Counted from the first letter of the stretch, positions 14,706-22,036 are shown. The stretch: 64,000 bases of DNA from Bacillus sp. AFS073361 (GCF_002567005.1 NZ_NUZU01000016.1:1-64000); one strand, 5' to 3'. The notes: generated by a model not told the origin, from the letters alone. Numbers and translations are program-made.

Positions 14706-16205
14706 ATGAATATTTCGATTGAAACGCTAGAAATGAAAAATTTCAAGGGGCATAAATCGTTAACGATTAACTTGGGCGAAGTTAATCAAATTTCCGGTAA
14801 GAATGGCCAAGGTAAATCCTCCATTGGTGAAGCAATTACCTGGAGCCTATACGGAACCGATACGATGGGGAACTCATTGGACCCAACTCCATTATATGAG
14901 CATGACGGAGAGGTTAGAACCTCTCTGGTGCTCCGAGTAGACGATAAAAAGGCTCGGCTAACGAGAGCCATTGAAAACGGAAAAAACGCATTTTATATAA
15001 ATGAAGTACCCAAAAAGGCAACGGAATATAAGGAATTGATTGATAGCTTGTTTACTAGGGAATTATTCCTATCTATTTTCAATCCGAGTTTTTTCCCGAG
15101 CCAACATTGGAAAGAGCAAAGGAATCAATTGCTGAAATATATTCAGGAACCGTTGAACAAAGAAGTATTGGCGAATCTGCCGAATGTTCATAGTGATGCG
15201 ATTGCTGAGGCATTGAAGAAACATAGTTTAGAAGAATTGGACAAGTTGCACCGTGACCGATTTAAGAAACGAGATAAGGAATTGGAGAGAGCCTCCGAGC
15301 GTGTTCTCACTCTGAAAGAGCAGTTTGAAAAATCCACAGTCGATGGGTTGGATTTAAAAGACATTCATACTCGATGGGTGAAAGTGGACGAGGAAATCAA
15401 AATGGCTCAGAAAAAGAACCAAGGGATTGCTACCATTGATAAAAAATTGATGGAGTTAGATATTCGTGAGCGTGTTTTGAAAGAGCAAATTATGAAGCGA
15501 AAGAACACAGTGGAAGGGCTGCAGCAGGAACCGGTCCAGGAGAATTGCTTGGAATGTGGTCAGCCGTTGGATGCTCACTCGAAGGATGAAATTGAGAATA
15601 AGAGATTGCAACGGTTAAATGCGGTGAAACAAGAAGGTCGGGAACTTGTAAACGAGTTGAACGAAATCAAAAAGGCAAAGAGTGAAATTGAATATCCTGG
15701 GGATCCGATTGATGTTGCGGAATTGATTGAGGAAGCGAATAAGTACCGAATCATCTTAATGGACAGCAAACGGATTAAGGAGCTGGGTGGAGAGATACAA
15801 GAGTCAGAGGCGCAACGAGAAAAGATACGAGCGGACATGAACCAATCGCTTGTGATAATTGAGGCTATTAAGGCATTTTCAGAGAAAAAAGCCAATATGG
15901 TCGTTGAGAAAGTGAATAGTCTGTTTGGTACGTTGAGCGTGAAACTGTTCGAGCAACAGAAAAATGGAGAGTTGAAACAGACATTTGAGTTAGAAATGGA
16001 TGGAAAGCCTTATACCAAACTATCAACTGCGGAGAAGGTAAAAGCTGGAATTGAATTGATTTACGTTATCCAGGAACAGTCGGGCATCATTTCTACTACT
16101 TTCATAGATAATGCGGAGAGCGTTTTGAATCTGAAATATGCTCCTGGTCAAACGATTATCAGCACCGTAAAAAATAATAAGTTAAAAATCGAGGGGGCTA
16201 ACTAA
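14706..16205 (+). CDS. RecF/SbcC-like SMC-type ATPase
   Basis: This 499-residue protein has Walker A GKNGQGKSS (31-39) at the N-terminus. A long coiled coil is split near 281 by a CLECGQ zinc-hook-like element that shows only one clear CxxC, as in Rad50/SbcC hooks. A C-terminal lobe with STAEKVKAGIELIYVIQEQ and TTFIDNAESV (about 463) supplies the signature and Walker B-like parts. It is about half the length of SbcC. Such ATPases sit in phage recombination modules with annealing proteins, and the next gene, two bases on, encodes one. Likely role: DNA end processing for recombination-dependent replication. Confidence 0.8.
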   Translation: MNISIETLEMKNFKGHKSLTINLGEVNQISGKNGQGKSSIGEAITWSLYGTDTMGNSLDPTPLYEHDGEVRTSLVLRVDDKKARLTRAIENGKNAFYINEVPKKATEYKELIDSLFTRELFLSIFNPSFFPSQHWKEQRNQLLKYIQEPLNKEVLANLPNVHSDAIAEALKKHSLEELDKLHRDRFKKRDKELERASERVLTLKEQFEKSTVDGLDLKDIHTRWVKVDEEIKMAQKKNQGIATIDKKLMELDIRERVLKEQIMKRKNTVEGLQQEPVQENCLECGQPLDAHSKDEIENKRLQRLNAVKQEGRELVNELNEIKKAKSEIEYPGDPIDVAELIEEANKYRIILMDSKRIKELGGEIQESEAQREKIRADMNQSLVIIEAIKAFSEKKANMVVEKVNSLFGTLSVKLFEQQKNGELKQTFELEMDGKPYTKLSTAEKVKAGIELIYVIQEQSGIISTTFIDNAESVLNLKYAPGQTIISTVKNNKLKIEGAN

Positions 16206-16206
16206 C

Positions 16207-17151
16207 ATGACAGAAGTAGCAGCAGAGAAGAAAAAAGCCGATGTAAAGGCGATTTATAACGAAAAATTTGTAGGGAATTTTACAAGAAAAGAATTGGACA
16301 CACTCCGAGCGACTATTGCTCGGGGTACCACCGATGAAGAATTTGGGTTGTATGTTCAAACGTGTGTGAATACCGGATTAAATCCTTTCTTGAACCATAT
16401 TCATTGTATGGTGTACGAGGGCAAGAATGGGCGGCAAATGAGCATTCAAATTTCTTCCGAAGGGGTTTTATACCTGGCGAGGAAAACGAAGGGATACAAG
16501 GGCGTGGATGCTCAGATGGTCCATGAGAATGACGAGTTTATGATTGATTTGGCGAAGAAGAAAATCATTAAGCATGAAATTGGTTTTCCGAGAGGCCGGA
16601 TCATTGGAGCGTATGCAATTGCTAGACATACAGAATTTGAGGATAAGATTTTATTAATGGATGTTCAAGAGGTCGAGCATATGAAGAAAGGCAAGAACGC
16701 TCATATGTGGAATACCTGGTTTGCAGATATGTTTAAAAAGCACATTCTGAAACGTGTGGCAAAAGAGCAGTATGGCATTGATTTGACCGAGGATGAAGTC
16801 CAGGCAGCTCCGATGGACAGATTGGATGTTACTCCGGAAGCCAATGTTATCGAGATTGACGAGGGTCATGTTGTAAAAGAGGACGAGCAATTGACACTCA
16901 TTTGGAATGAAATTTATAACAACGTTGACCGTGATGTAATCGAAAAATGTATGTTTACCTACTTTGAGGGCAGACAGGAGAAGGATTTGCTGCTCAAAGA
17001 TGTGGTTGCCTTGAAGAAGTTTTGTCAGCTAGAAACAACACAAAAGAATAAGCAAAAAAGAAAAACTGAATTTGTGGAGGAACCGGAATTTATAAAAAAG
17101 CCGGAGCAACCAAAAGCAGAGGAAGATGAATTTAGTTTGTTCTTTGATTAA
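16207..17151 (+). CDS. Bet/RecT-type ssDNA-annealing recombinase
   Basis: This 314-residue protein has core motifs of the Bet/RecT group: CVNTGLNPFLNHIHCMVYEG (about 50-70), then QISSEGVLYLARKTKGYKG (about 82-100) and the HMWNTWFADMFKKHILKRVA region (about 165-185). The C-terminal third is charged and variable, as usual. It is coupled to the SMC-type ATPase upstream and followed by a terminator, with RecU three genes further on. Role: strand annealing for phage recombination and circularisation. Confidence 0.85.
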   Translation: MTEVAAEKKKADVKAIYNEKFVGNFTRKELDTLRATIARGTTDEEFGLYVQTCVNTGLNPFLNHIHCMVYEGKNGRQMSIQISSEGVLYLARKTKGYKGVDAQMVHENDEFMIDLAKKKIIKHEIGFPRGRIIGAYAIARHTEFEDKILLMDVQEVEHMKKGKNAHMWNTWFADMFKKHILKRVAKEQYGIDLTEDEVQAAPMDRLDVTPEANVIEIDEGHVVKEDEQLTLIWNEIYNNVDRDVIEKCMFTYFEGRQEKDLLLKDVVALKKFCQLETTQKNKQKRKTEFVEEPEFIKKPEQPKAEEDEFSLFFD

Positions 17152-17160
17152 TCAAATAGG

Positions 17161-17187
17161 GAGGCTCCGAAAAGAGCCTCCTTTTAT
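17161..17187 (+). terminator. Intrinsic terminator after the recombinase
   Basis: GAGGCTC pairs with GAGCCTC, followed by CTTTTATT. The T run is short, so read-through to the next genes is likely. Confidence 0.7.
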
Positions 17188-17207
17188 TCTATCGAGGGGA
17201 GAGGAAA

Positions 17208-17387
17208 ATGATGATTATCATGCTATGCCCATACTGTAAAGCCCCGACAAGTGTGCCTGATGAAATAGAAAAACAAGTCGAAGAACTGAGAAGCTACCAA
17301 TGTTGGGATTGCAAAAAGAAAGTGCGAATTAATCCTGATTTTAAGTATTTCGTGAAAGCTACAAAACCGTTCTCGGATGAGAGATAG
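17208..17387 (+). CDS. Small zinc-ribbon protein
   Basis: This 59-residue protein has SD GGGGAGAGG. CPYC (about residue 7) and CWDC (about 32) form a zinc ribbon. It lies in the recombination operon. No specific family. Confidence 0.6.
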   Translation: MMIIMLCPYCKAPTSVPDEIEKQVEELRSYQCWDCKKKVRINPDFKYFVKATKPFSDER

Positions 17388-17463
17388 TGAGTTTATTAAT
17401 TTATTATGTTTCGTGTTTTGGATGATTGTATTCAGTTTGATAATGGCTGCATTAACCAAATAA
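17377..17463 (+). CDS. Tiny membrane peptide (28 residues)
   Basis: It overlaps the end of the zinc-ribbon gene by 11 bp. The sequence is one hydrophobic span (INLLCFVFWMIVFSLIMAAL) with charged ends. There is no strong SD, so expression is uncertain. Confidence 0.35.
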   Translation: MRDSEFINLLCFVFWMIVFSLIMAALTK

Positions 17464-17481
17464 TCCTTGAGGAGTGAGTGC

Positions 17482-17727
17482 ATGAGTGACGGAAAAGTGA
17501 CTACCTGGTACATGACACCGGAGGAGCTAGAGGCATACAAAAAGAAACATCCTATCAGTAAACCGATAAGCGAGTTAAATAAAGCCAAGAGGTGGAAGCG
17601 GCTTAGCAAGGAAATGTACAACAAGTACAGACGAGAAGGATTTACGGACCTACAAATTTGTACCCGGATTAACGGCATGACATTGGATATATTAGAGAAA
17701 TCCAAAAAGAGATGGGGCGTGGAATAA
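17482..17727 (+). CDS. Hypothetical basic protein, HTH-like
   Basis: ATG 17482 follows GAGGAGTGAG; an in-frame TTG 17467 lies within that SD. The 81-residue product is very basic. The C-terminal REGFTDLQICTRINGMTLDI stretch looks like a helix-turn-helix of the kind found in small phage regulators. It is coupled to recU by TAATG. Confidence 0.6.
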   Translation: MSDGKVTTWYMTPEELEAYKKKHPISKPISELNKAKRWKRLSKEMYNKYRREGFTDLQICTRINGMTLDILEKSKKRWGVE

Positions 17728-18242
17728 TGAGTGGAGCATCCTTTGAAGAACTTATCAAAAATTCATGCGAGTTTTATAAGTATAGTGGGGTAGCGTTGAT
17801 TCATAAAATACCGACACCGTGGAGTGTGTCCTACGATAAAAAATATCATCGAGTGATTCGTGCCCATCCAGAGGAAAAGAGCTCGGTTGACTTTGAAGGA
17901 ATTTGGCATGGGAGATCCGTAGCGTTTGAGGCGAAATCGACCAGGGAACGGAAGCGGTTTGACTTAAAAAATATTAAGCAGCATCAAATCGATTACTTGC
18001 AGCAGCACCAAGAACAGGGCGGCTTATCCTTTTTCCTAATCGAATTTGCGAAGATAGGAGAGGTGTATCTTGTGTGGTTTGACCAGGTAAACGAATGGTG
18101 GGAAGGAATGAAAGAGGGCGGCAGGAAGTCCATTCCGTACACCTGGATAGAGATTAATTGTGATGTGGTGGTTCCAGGCAGAACATACCTGGATTTCATT
18201 CGGGTGCTAGAGAAGGAGAAGGGAAATGGAGCCGTTTCTTAA
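17727..18242 (+). CDS. recU: RecU-type Holliday-junction resolvase
   Basis: ATG 17727 overlaps the previous stop. The 171-residue product has the RecU/PD-(D/E)xK fold signature: FEELIKNSCEFYKYSGVALI at the start, SSVDFEGIWHGRSVAFEAKS (D near 57, ExK near 69-71) as active site, and KQHQIDYLQQHQEQGGLSFF downstream. It resolves recombination intermediates. Its place after the annealing protein completes a phage recombination set. Confidence 0.88.
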   Translation: MSGASFEELIKNSCEFYKYSGVALIHKIPTPWSVSYDKKYHRVIRAHPEEKSSVDFEGIWHGRSVAFEAKSTRERKRFDLKNIKQHQIDYLQQHQEQGGLSFFLIEFAKIGEVYLVWFDQVNEWWEGMKEGGRKSIPYTWIEINCDVVVPGRTYLDFIRVLEKEKGNGAVS

Positions 18243-18726
18243 TCTATGCTTGAAACTGCCTTTCGGGATACTGTTTATGTTTCTCCATATGAGAATCATG
18301 GGGCTGAAAGAATTGTCTCAGTCCAATGCGCTGGATTTTGGATTTGCCGTTTTAGTGGCGAATATCTCCTGGGATTTGTCTGTGACTCCGGATTATCAAA
18401 TATGGCATATGATTGTGGTCAATATCATCCTGGGAATTATCTATTTTTTGCTAGATTGGGTGACTGCTAATAATCGGAAATGGGAGAAAAGGATTTTAGG
18501 AGAACCACAGATCGTTGTGAAAAATGGTGTGATTAATCGAGAGTTGCTTGAAAAAGAACGATTGTCCGAGGCTGAATTAAGGGCCAGATTGCGATGCTCA
18601 GGCGTTTTTGATATTAGATTAGTGGAAATTGCTTACTTAGAGGTGAGCGGTCAAATATCCGTACTGAAAAGGGGCGAAAATAATGTGTTCGACAAAGGAG
18701 CAGAAGCGCAGAATCGAGAAAATTGA
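18226..18726 (+). CDS. YetF/DUF421-type membrane protein
   Basis: This 166-residue protein overlaps the end of recU. Three hydrophobic segments occupy about 4-80 (FGILFMFLHMRIMGLKELSQ; VVNIILGIIYFLLDWVTA). A cytoplasmic YetF domain follows (about 92-150: GEPQIVVKNGVINRELLEKE; LRCSGVFDIRLVEIAYLEVS). The family is common in Bacillus chromosomes and linked to the cell surface and spores, but is unusual inside a phage recombination operon. Probably cargo. Confidence 0.8.
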   Translation: MEPFLNLCLKLPFGILFMFLHMRIMGLKELSQSNALDFGFAVLVANISWDLSVTPDYQIWHMIVVNIILGIIYFLLDWVTANNRKWEKRILGEPQIVVKNGVINRELLEKERLSEAELRARLRCSGVFDIRLVEIAYLEVSGQISVLKRGENNVFDKGAEAQNREN

Positions 18727-19141
18727 AAATCACTTACGGAAATATCACCACTATAAAATCGGCATTAATAATTTGAAAATGCAATTGGATAGTCTCATGC
18801 CTAAAATGACGGCATCTTATGAATTGCGAGAGGGAAGCTCCGGTAGTTTTATCATCAATTCGGAAACGGAACAGTTTGCCATCGACAGGATAGAGAGCAA
18901 ACGAGCGTTAGATCTGCATGAACTGATTGAGCGGTATCAATTGATTATTAATTGTGTGGATGCAGCATTAGAAGGATTGGACGATGAAGAATTGGAATAT
19001 GTGGAATGTCGCTATTTGAGCGGCTACTCTGTTCAGAAAACGGCACTCAGAATGGGGTATGGAGAGAGTAATGTATTTAAGATTCGGACGAGAGTAATGG
19101 AAAAGTTGCAGCATAGTTTACATGGTTTAATCCATCTGTGA
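18683..19141 (+). CDS. ArpU-like phage late regulator
   Basis: This 152-residue protein starts inside the end of the YetF gene. The C-terminal half (about 95-145: LEGLDDEELEYVECRYLSGY; SVQKTALRMGYGESNVFKIR) is a sigma-region-4-like HTH. The N-terminal half is helical. ArpU/RinA-type proteins turn on phage late genes and usually sit at the end of the early block, as here. Confidence 0.72.
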   Translation: MCSTKEQKRRIEKIENHLRKYHHYKIGINNLKMQLDSLMPKMTASYELREGSSGSFIINSETEQFAIDRIESKRALDLHELIERYQLIINCVDAALEGLDDEELEYVECRYLSGYSVQKTALRMGYGESNVFKIRTRVMEKLQHSLHGLIHL

Positions 19142-19281
19142 AGTTTTTGGGTAGAATTAGTAGAGTATTCTGACAAATTTTCCTGTTAATATGATAGACA
19201 AGTAATCTTTTACCTGGTGTACCGTGTCAAATGCCCCTTTGATATGTATACATCGGTCGTGTAGAGATACACGGCCATCTT
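19142..19281. other. Leader region before the tRNA
   Basis: No gene. TATGAT near 19192 is a possible -10. GGTCGTGTA/TACACGGCC (19255-19276) forms a 9-bp hairpin with a GAGA loop just before the tRNA and could guide tRNA processing. Confidence 0.4.
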
Positions 19282-19355
19282 GCGAAAGTGTTGTAGTGGT
19301 AGCATATCCTGGTTCCACCGGGATGGCGGTGGTTTGATTCCATCCTTTCGCTCCA
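19282..19355 (+). tRNA. tRNA-Gly (anticodon UCC), CCA encoded
   Basis: The acceptor stem GCGAAAG/CTTTCGC pairs at all 7 positions. The anticodon stem TCCTG/CGGGA has loop GTTCCAC (anticodon TCC at 19314-19316). The T stem GGTGG/CCATC has loop TTTGATT, the discriminator is T, and CCA is encoded at 19353-19355. The D arm is weak (three pairs) but keeps GG in the loop. Unusual bases are G32 and T56. It would decode GGA and perhaps other glycine codons during lytic growth. I found no sign that its 3' end acts as an integration site. Confidence 0.85.
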
Positions 19356-19387
19356 GAACATTGACAACTGAATATGGTACTGCCTCT

Positions 19388-19427
19388 TGAATAAACTGTT
19401 TAAATGGCTCAGTTTATTCATCACACT
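19388..19427 (+). terminator. Terminator after the tRNA
   Basis: TGAATAAACTG (19388-19398) and CAGTTTATTCA (19410-19420) are perfect arms, followed after a few bases by T5. Confidence 0.75.
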
Positions 19428-19481
19428 TTTTACGAACGATCGCTGATTACTTTGTGCATGGACTTAATACCCCCCATCCAG

Positions 19482-19510
19482 ATAGGTTCCAATAGGAGCC
19501 TATTTTTTTT
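19482..19510 (+). terminator. Intrinsic terminator
   Basis: ATAGGTTCC pairs with GGAGCCTAT (one G-U), then T8. Confidence 0.75.
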
Positions 19511-19521
19511 GCATAAAAAAA

Positions 19522-19581
19522 AGACCAACCCGGACATGGAGGGTCCAGGCATACAAGATGGTGACTAGCCATCCGGGGTCT
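19522..19581. ncRNA. Unidentified three-stem RNA-like structure
   Basis: AGAC plus CCCG (bulge CAA) pair with CGGGGTCT to close the structure (19522-19532 with 19574-19581). Inside are a short GAC/GTC stem (19533-19545) and GATGG/CCATC (19557-19573). On the minus strand the closing stem is followed directly by T8, so it also looks like a terminator read leftward. It lies 109 bp before mgtC and does not match the magnesium M-box as I know it. Confidence 0.4.
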
Positions 19582-19690
19582 GTTACCTATTTTACCATAT
19601 TTTCGGGTGCTTGTATGAGGGGCTACGAGCAAATTAAATCTGTTAAGTAATACCATTACCCACCTAACTTTGAGTATGAGGTCACTAAAA

Positions 19691-20101
19691 ATGGATGATT
19701 TTCTAACCATGCTGCTACGTTTAGTCATAGCGACCGTATTAAGCGGTCTCGTTGGTTTTGAAAGGGAAAAGAAGAAACGTGAAGCCGGACTTAGAACGCA
19801 TGTCCTGGTGGGGATAGGTTCGTGTTCCATGATGCTTTTTTCTATTTATGGGATACCCGAAACCATCCAAAACGATAACTACAAAATGGACCCGGCTCGA
19901 ATACCGGCTTATGTGATTTCGGGCATTGGATTTATGGGTGCGCTATTGAAAGGATTAACAACGGCTGCGAGTTTATGGGTAGTTACGGCGATTGGCTTAA
20001 TTGTTGGCGTGGGAATGATTTTATTCTCGATTGCGGTAACGGTTATCACGCTTTTGAGTTTATGGCTGCTGAAAAAACTAGCAAATAAAATTGAGAGTTG
20101 A
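19691..20101 (+). CDS. MgtC/SapB-family membrane protein
   Basis: ATG 19691 is chosen for its upstream GAGGT; a TTG at 19670 is in frame. The 136-residue product has four or five membrane spans and the family signature LSGLVGFEREKKKREAGLRT, then HVLVGIGSCSMM, with AYVISGIGFMGA in the middle. The C-terminal soluble domain of full-length MgtC is absent, as in many short Gram-positive homologues. MgtC proteins modulate F-type ATPase and magnesium adaptation. A phage copy may adjust host energetics or virulence; that is inference. Confidence 0.85.
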   Translation: MDDFLTMLLRLVIATVLSGLVGFEREKKKREAGLRTHVLVGIGSCSMMLFSIYGIPETIQNDNYKMDPARIPAYVISGIGFMGALLKGLTTAASLWVVTAIGLIVGVGMILFSIAVTVITLLSLWLLKKLANKIES

Positions 20102-20122
20102 TGTGATGGAAATTTATCATGT

Positions 20123-20260
20123 TTGTACGCACCGAACGGCAAGCCGAAATCCATTAAAGGGAAAGGCCGAGATAAGAACATCATCCGTGCGATTGAAAAC
20201 ATGAAGAAGGAGCTGGAGTATGTGGACAATACTGTACTTGGTCAGCATCATAGCGGCTAA
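20123..20260 (+). CDS. Possible small basic protein (TTG start)
   Basis: An open frame of 45 codons (LYAPNGKPKSIKGKGRDKN, then IIRAIENMKKELEYVDNT) lies in the gap between mgtC and the transporter and overlaps the latter. It is in the same frame as mgtC, immediately after that stop. The sequence looks protein-like, but no good SD is visible. It could instead be the decayed end of a gene. Confidence 0.3.
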   Translation: MYAPNGKPKSIKGKGRDKNIIRAIENMKKELEYVDNTVLGQHHSG

Positions 20261-20750
20261 TGTGATTACAGCCAAATTTGCGCCAATTGTTTTAGGAGAT
20301 ATGATTGTTCCATGCGGATCCTTTCTCATTGGAGCGACTTTCGTATTCCGGGATTTTACTCAGAATCAAATTGGTAAATCGAACACATATAAAGTGATTG
20401 CCTTGGCATTATTCCTAAGCGGAGTTACATCCTACTTTTTGGGTGATGGCTTATATATTGCGTTCGCTTCATTGATAGCATTTTTATTAAGTGAAACATC
20501 TGATACCGAAATGTATTCCCGGCTGAAAATGAAAATGGAATACAAGGTTTTATATAGCGGCATCGTTGGCGGTGCATTGGATTCGGTGGTTTTCGTGGTT
20601 GTCGGTCTCAGTCCGATTGGTTTAAATGTCCTGTCCTGGAATCAGGTCATACTAGCGATTATTGGACAAATGGTGGTAAAGACCGTCATGCAGTTTATCG
20701 CTTTATTGGTGATTAAAGCCGTTCAAGGTAGAGCTCGGAGGACATATTAA
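20220..20750 (+). CDS. VUT/YhhQ-family transporter (queuosine-precursor type)
   Basis: This 176-residue protein follows AAGGAGCTGGAG. It has about six membrane spans and the family pattern of small polar motifs: SIIAANVITAKFAPIVLGD (10-28), GATFVFRDFTQNQIGKSN (38-55), and AFLLSETSDTEMYSRLKMKM (about 88-107) with a Glu/Asp pair. YhhQ (VUT) proteins import preQ0/preQ1-type 7-deazaguanines. Some phages carry them near deazaguanine DNA-modification genes, but no partner of that pathway is visible in this window. The true substrate is uncertain. Confidence 0.78.
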   Translation: MWTILYLVSIIAANVITAKFAPIVLGDMIVPCGSFLIGATFVFRDFTQNQIGKSNTYKVIALALFLSGVTSYFLGDGLYIAFASLIAFLLSETSDTEMYSRLKMKMEYKVLYSGIVGGALDSVVFVVVGLSPIGLNVLSWNQVILAIIGQMVVKTVMQFIALLVIKAVQGRARRTY

Positions 20751-20802
20751 TATTAATATTAGCATTAACATTAATGGTAAAATTTATACTAAAATTAATG
20801 CT
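20745..20802 (+). repeat. TTAAYN array 7
   Basis: TTAATA/TTAATA/TTAGCA/TTAACA/TTAATG units begin at the transporter stop and lie upstream of promoter box P3. Confidence 0.8.
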
Positions 20803-20822
20803 ATTATTTTCGGTAAACACTG

Positions 20823-20848
20823 TACTTAGGTAGGTAAAATGGTATGAT
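20823..20848 (+). promoter_or_regulatory. Promoter box P3
   Basis: TACTTAGGTAGGTAAAATG followed by GTATGAT. TG-G-TATGAT is a near-consensus extended -10, the clearest of the four boxes. It is preceded by CGGTAAACACTG as in P2. Confidence 0.75.
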
Positions 20849-20934
20849 ATATATATCAACAAGTTATCAAAATATTCAGAAAACGAACTGACTATTCGGT
20901 TTCTGTGAACTAACACATGGAGGGTGTATTAATT

Positions 20935-21417
20935 ATGAGAACTGCAAAAGAGAAATATCCAACTGCAAGGTATGTGAAGTTTGAAAGAATCGTAAGAGAA
21001 AAATCAGAAGGTGGTTATTATCATATTCCGGAGGCTATCAGAAGCCCACAAGATGCTTATGATACGATTATTGAGTTAACCGATGCTGAAAGAGAAACAC
21101 AAGAAATTTTCGGAGTTGTCTCATTGAATACCAAAAATAAAGTGCTAGGTTGCGAGGTTATTCATAAAGGATCCGTGAACGCTAGCATTGTTCATCCAAG
21201 AGACGTTTATAAATTGGCCTTGTTAAAAGGAGCAACGTCCATCATGGTCTTTCATAATCATCCATCAGGGAATCCTGCTCCATCAAGAGAGGATATAGAT
21301 GTAACGAAACGATTGGTTGAGTGTGGGAAGCTCCTGGGCATTGAATTAATTGACCACATCATTGTTGGTGACGATGGCGATTATGTAAGCCTACGAGACA
21401 AAGGATATATAGGGTAA
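20935..21417 (+). CDS. radC: RadC-family JAB-domain protein
   Basis: ATG 20935 has AGGGTG upstream; ATG 20917 overlaps that SD. The 160-residue product is essentially a JAB/MPN+ metal-binding domain: EIFGVVSLNTKNKVLGCEVI, then HNHPSGNPAPSREDIDVTKR (metal motif near 107-121) and LLGIELIDHIIVGDDG. Full-length RadC has an extra N-terminal helix-hairpin domain, absent here. Stand-alone RadC-like proteins are frequent in phages and integrative elements. The molecular role is unclear despite the DNA-repair name. It is expressed from promoter box P3. Confidence 0.85.
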   Translation: MRTAKEKYPTARYVKFERIVREKSEGGYYHIPEAIRSPQDAYDTIIELTDAERETQEIFGVVSLNTKNKVLGCEVIHKGSVNASIVHPRDVYKLALLKGATSIMVFHNHPSGNPAPSREDIDVTKRLVECGKLLGIELIDHIIVGDDGDYVSLRDKGYIG

Positions 21418-21437
21418 GCTGGCAGGAACCTACCATG

Positions 21438-21463
21438 TACATAGGTAGGTAACATGTTAGGAT
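21438..21463 (+). promoter_or_regulatory. Promoter box P4
   Basis: TACATAGGTAGGTAACATG followed by TTAGGAT. Here the left side also reads ACCTACCATG, so the region is an imperfect palindrome (about 21428-21450). Confidence 0.7.
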
Positions 21464-21505
21464 TAATATATAAGTTAATATTAAAGTTAATACTAAAATT
21501 AATGT
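21464..21505 (+). repeat. TTAAYN array 8
   Basis: Phased TTAATA/TTAAAG/TTAATA/TTAATG units directly between box P4 and the SD of the next gene. Confidence 0.75.
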
Positions 21506-21520
21506 AAGGGGCAAATGACA

Positions 21521-22036
21521 ATGAAAAAAATCTACACTTCTTATTATGCAAACATAAAAAAATTACCGGCTGACATGGTTCCGATTGGAATCTCAGTCGG
21601 TAAGAACAAATTCTTTCAAGGGCAATACGATTTAAGATTGGCTCCAACGTGGGCGATGATGAAAATGGACAGAGAAGGATACGACAAAGCGTTTGCTGAG
21701 AAACTTTCAAAATTAGATGCGAAAGAAATTTACGATTCACTTCCAAATAATGCGGTGCTTTTATGCTATGAAAAATTCAATGATTGGTGCCACAGACGAG
21801 CGGTTGCCGAATGGTTGGAGGCAGAGCTTGGAATCGAGGTAACAGAGTGGGGCTTAGAGCGTGAAGAATGTTTTCCATATGCTGAATGCTGCGAAAAGAA
21901 TAAAGGCGTAAAGAGAGAGTTAGTAAAGGAGGCTGAGGGCGAATATATGCCCGAGGCCGTGAGAAAGAGACTTGAAAGCTACAAAAAAGAGCGTGAAGTG
22001 ACTTTATTCGACTTTGAATTTGGAGAGGAAATGTAA
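21521..22036 (+). CDS. DUF488-like protein
   Basis: ATG 21521 has AAGGGGC at the right spacing; ATG 21515 is too close. The 171-residue product has the DUF488 layout: an initial strand YTSYYANIKKLPADMVPIGI and the motif NNAVLLCYEKFNDWCHRRAV (about 70-90), where the Cys and WCHR(R) residues are the family hallmark, then AEWLEAELGIEVTEW. The C-terminal 45 residues are an extra charged tail. Function of the family is unknown. First gene behind promoter box P4, and coupled to the next. Confidence 0.75.
   Translation: MKKIYTSYYANIKKLPADMVPIGISVGKNKFFQGQYDLRLAPTWAMMKMDREGYDKAFAEKLSKLDAKEIYDSLPNNAVLLCYEKFNDWCHRRAVAEWLEAELGIEVTEWGLEREECFPYAECCEKNKGVKRELVKEAEGEYMPEAVRKRLESYKKEREVTLFDFEFGEEM

Noticed and set aside
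17223-17705. 160-codon minus-strand frame
   Set aside because: It lies opposite well-supported small genes with SDs and coupling, and shows no SD of its own.
19282-19355. tRNA-Gly as the attB/attP site
   Set aside because: It is a whole tRNA inside the phage, with no second copy of its 3' end found and no integrase next to it.
19482-19690. Magnesium M-box riboswitch before mgtC
   Set aside because: The region is too short and lacks the M-box core as I know it; only a simple terminator and a three-stem structure are seen.
21381-21746. Long minus-strand frame opposite the radC end and DUF488-like start
   Set aside because: It has no SD, and an Asn/Ile/Phe run in it (INFSINFNINLYINPN) is just the reverse translation of a TTAAYN array and promoter box P4.
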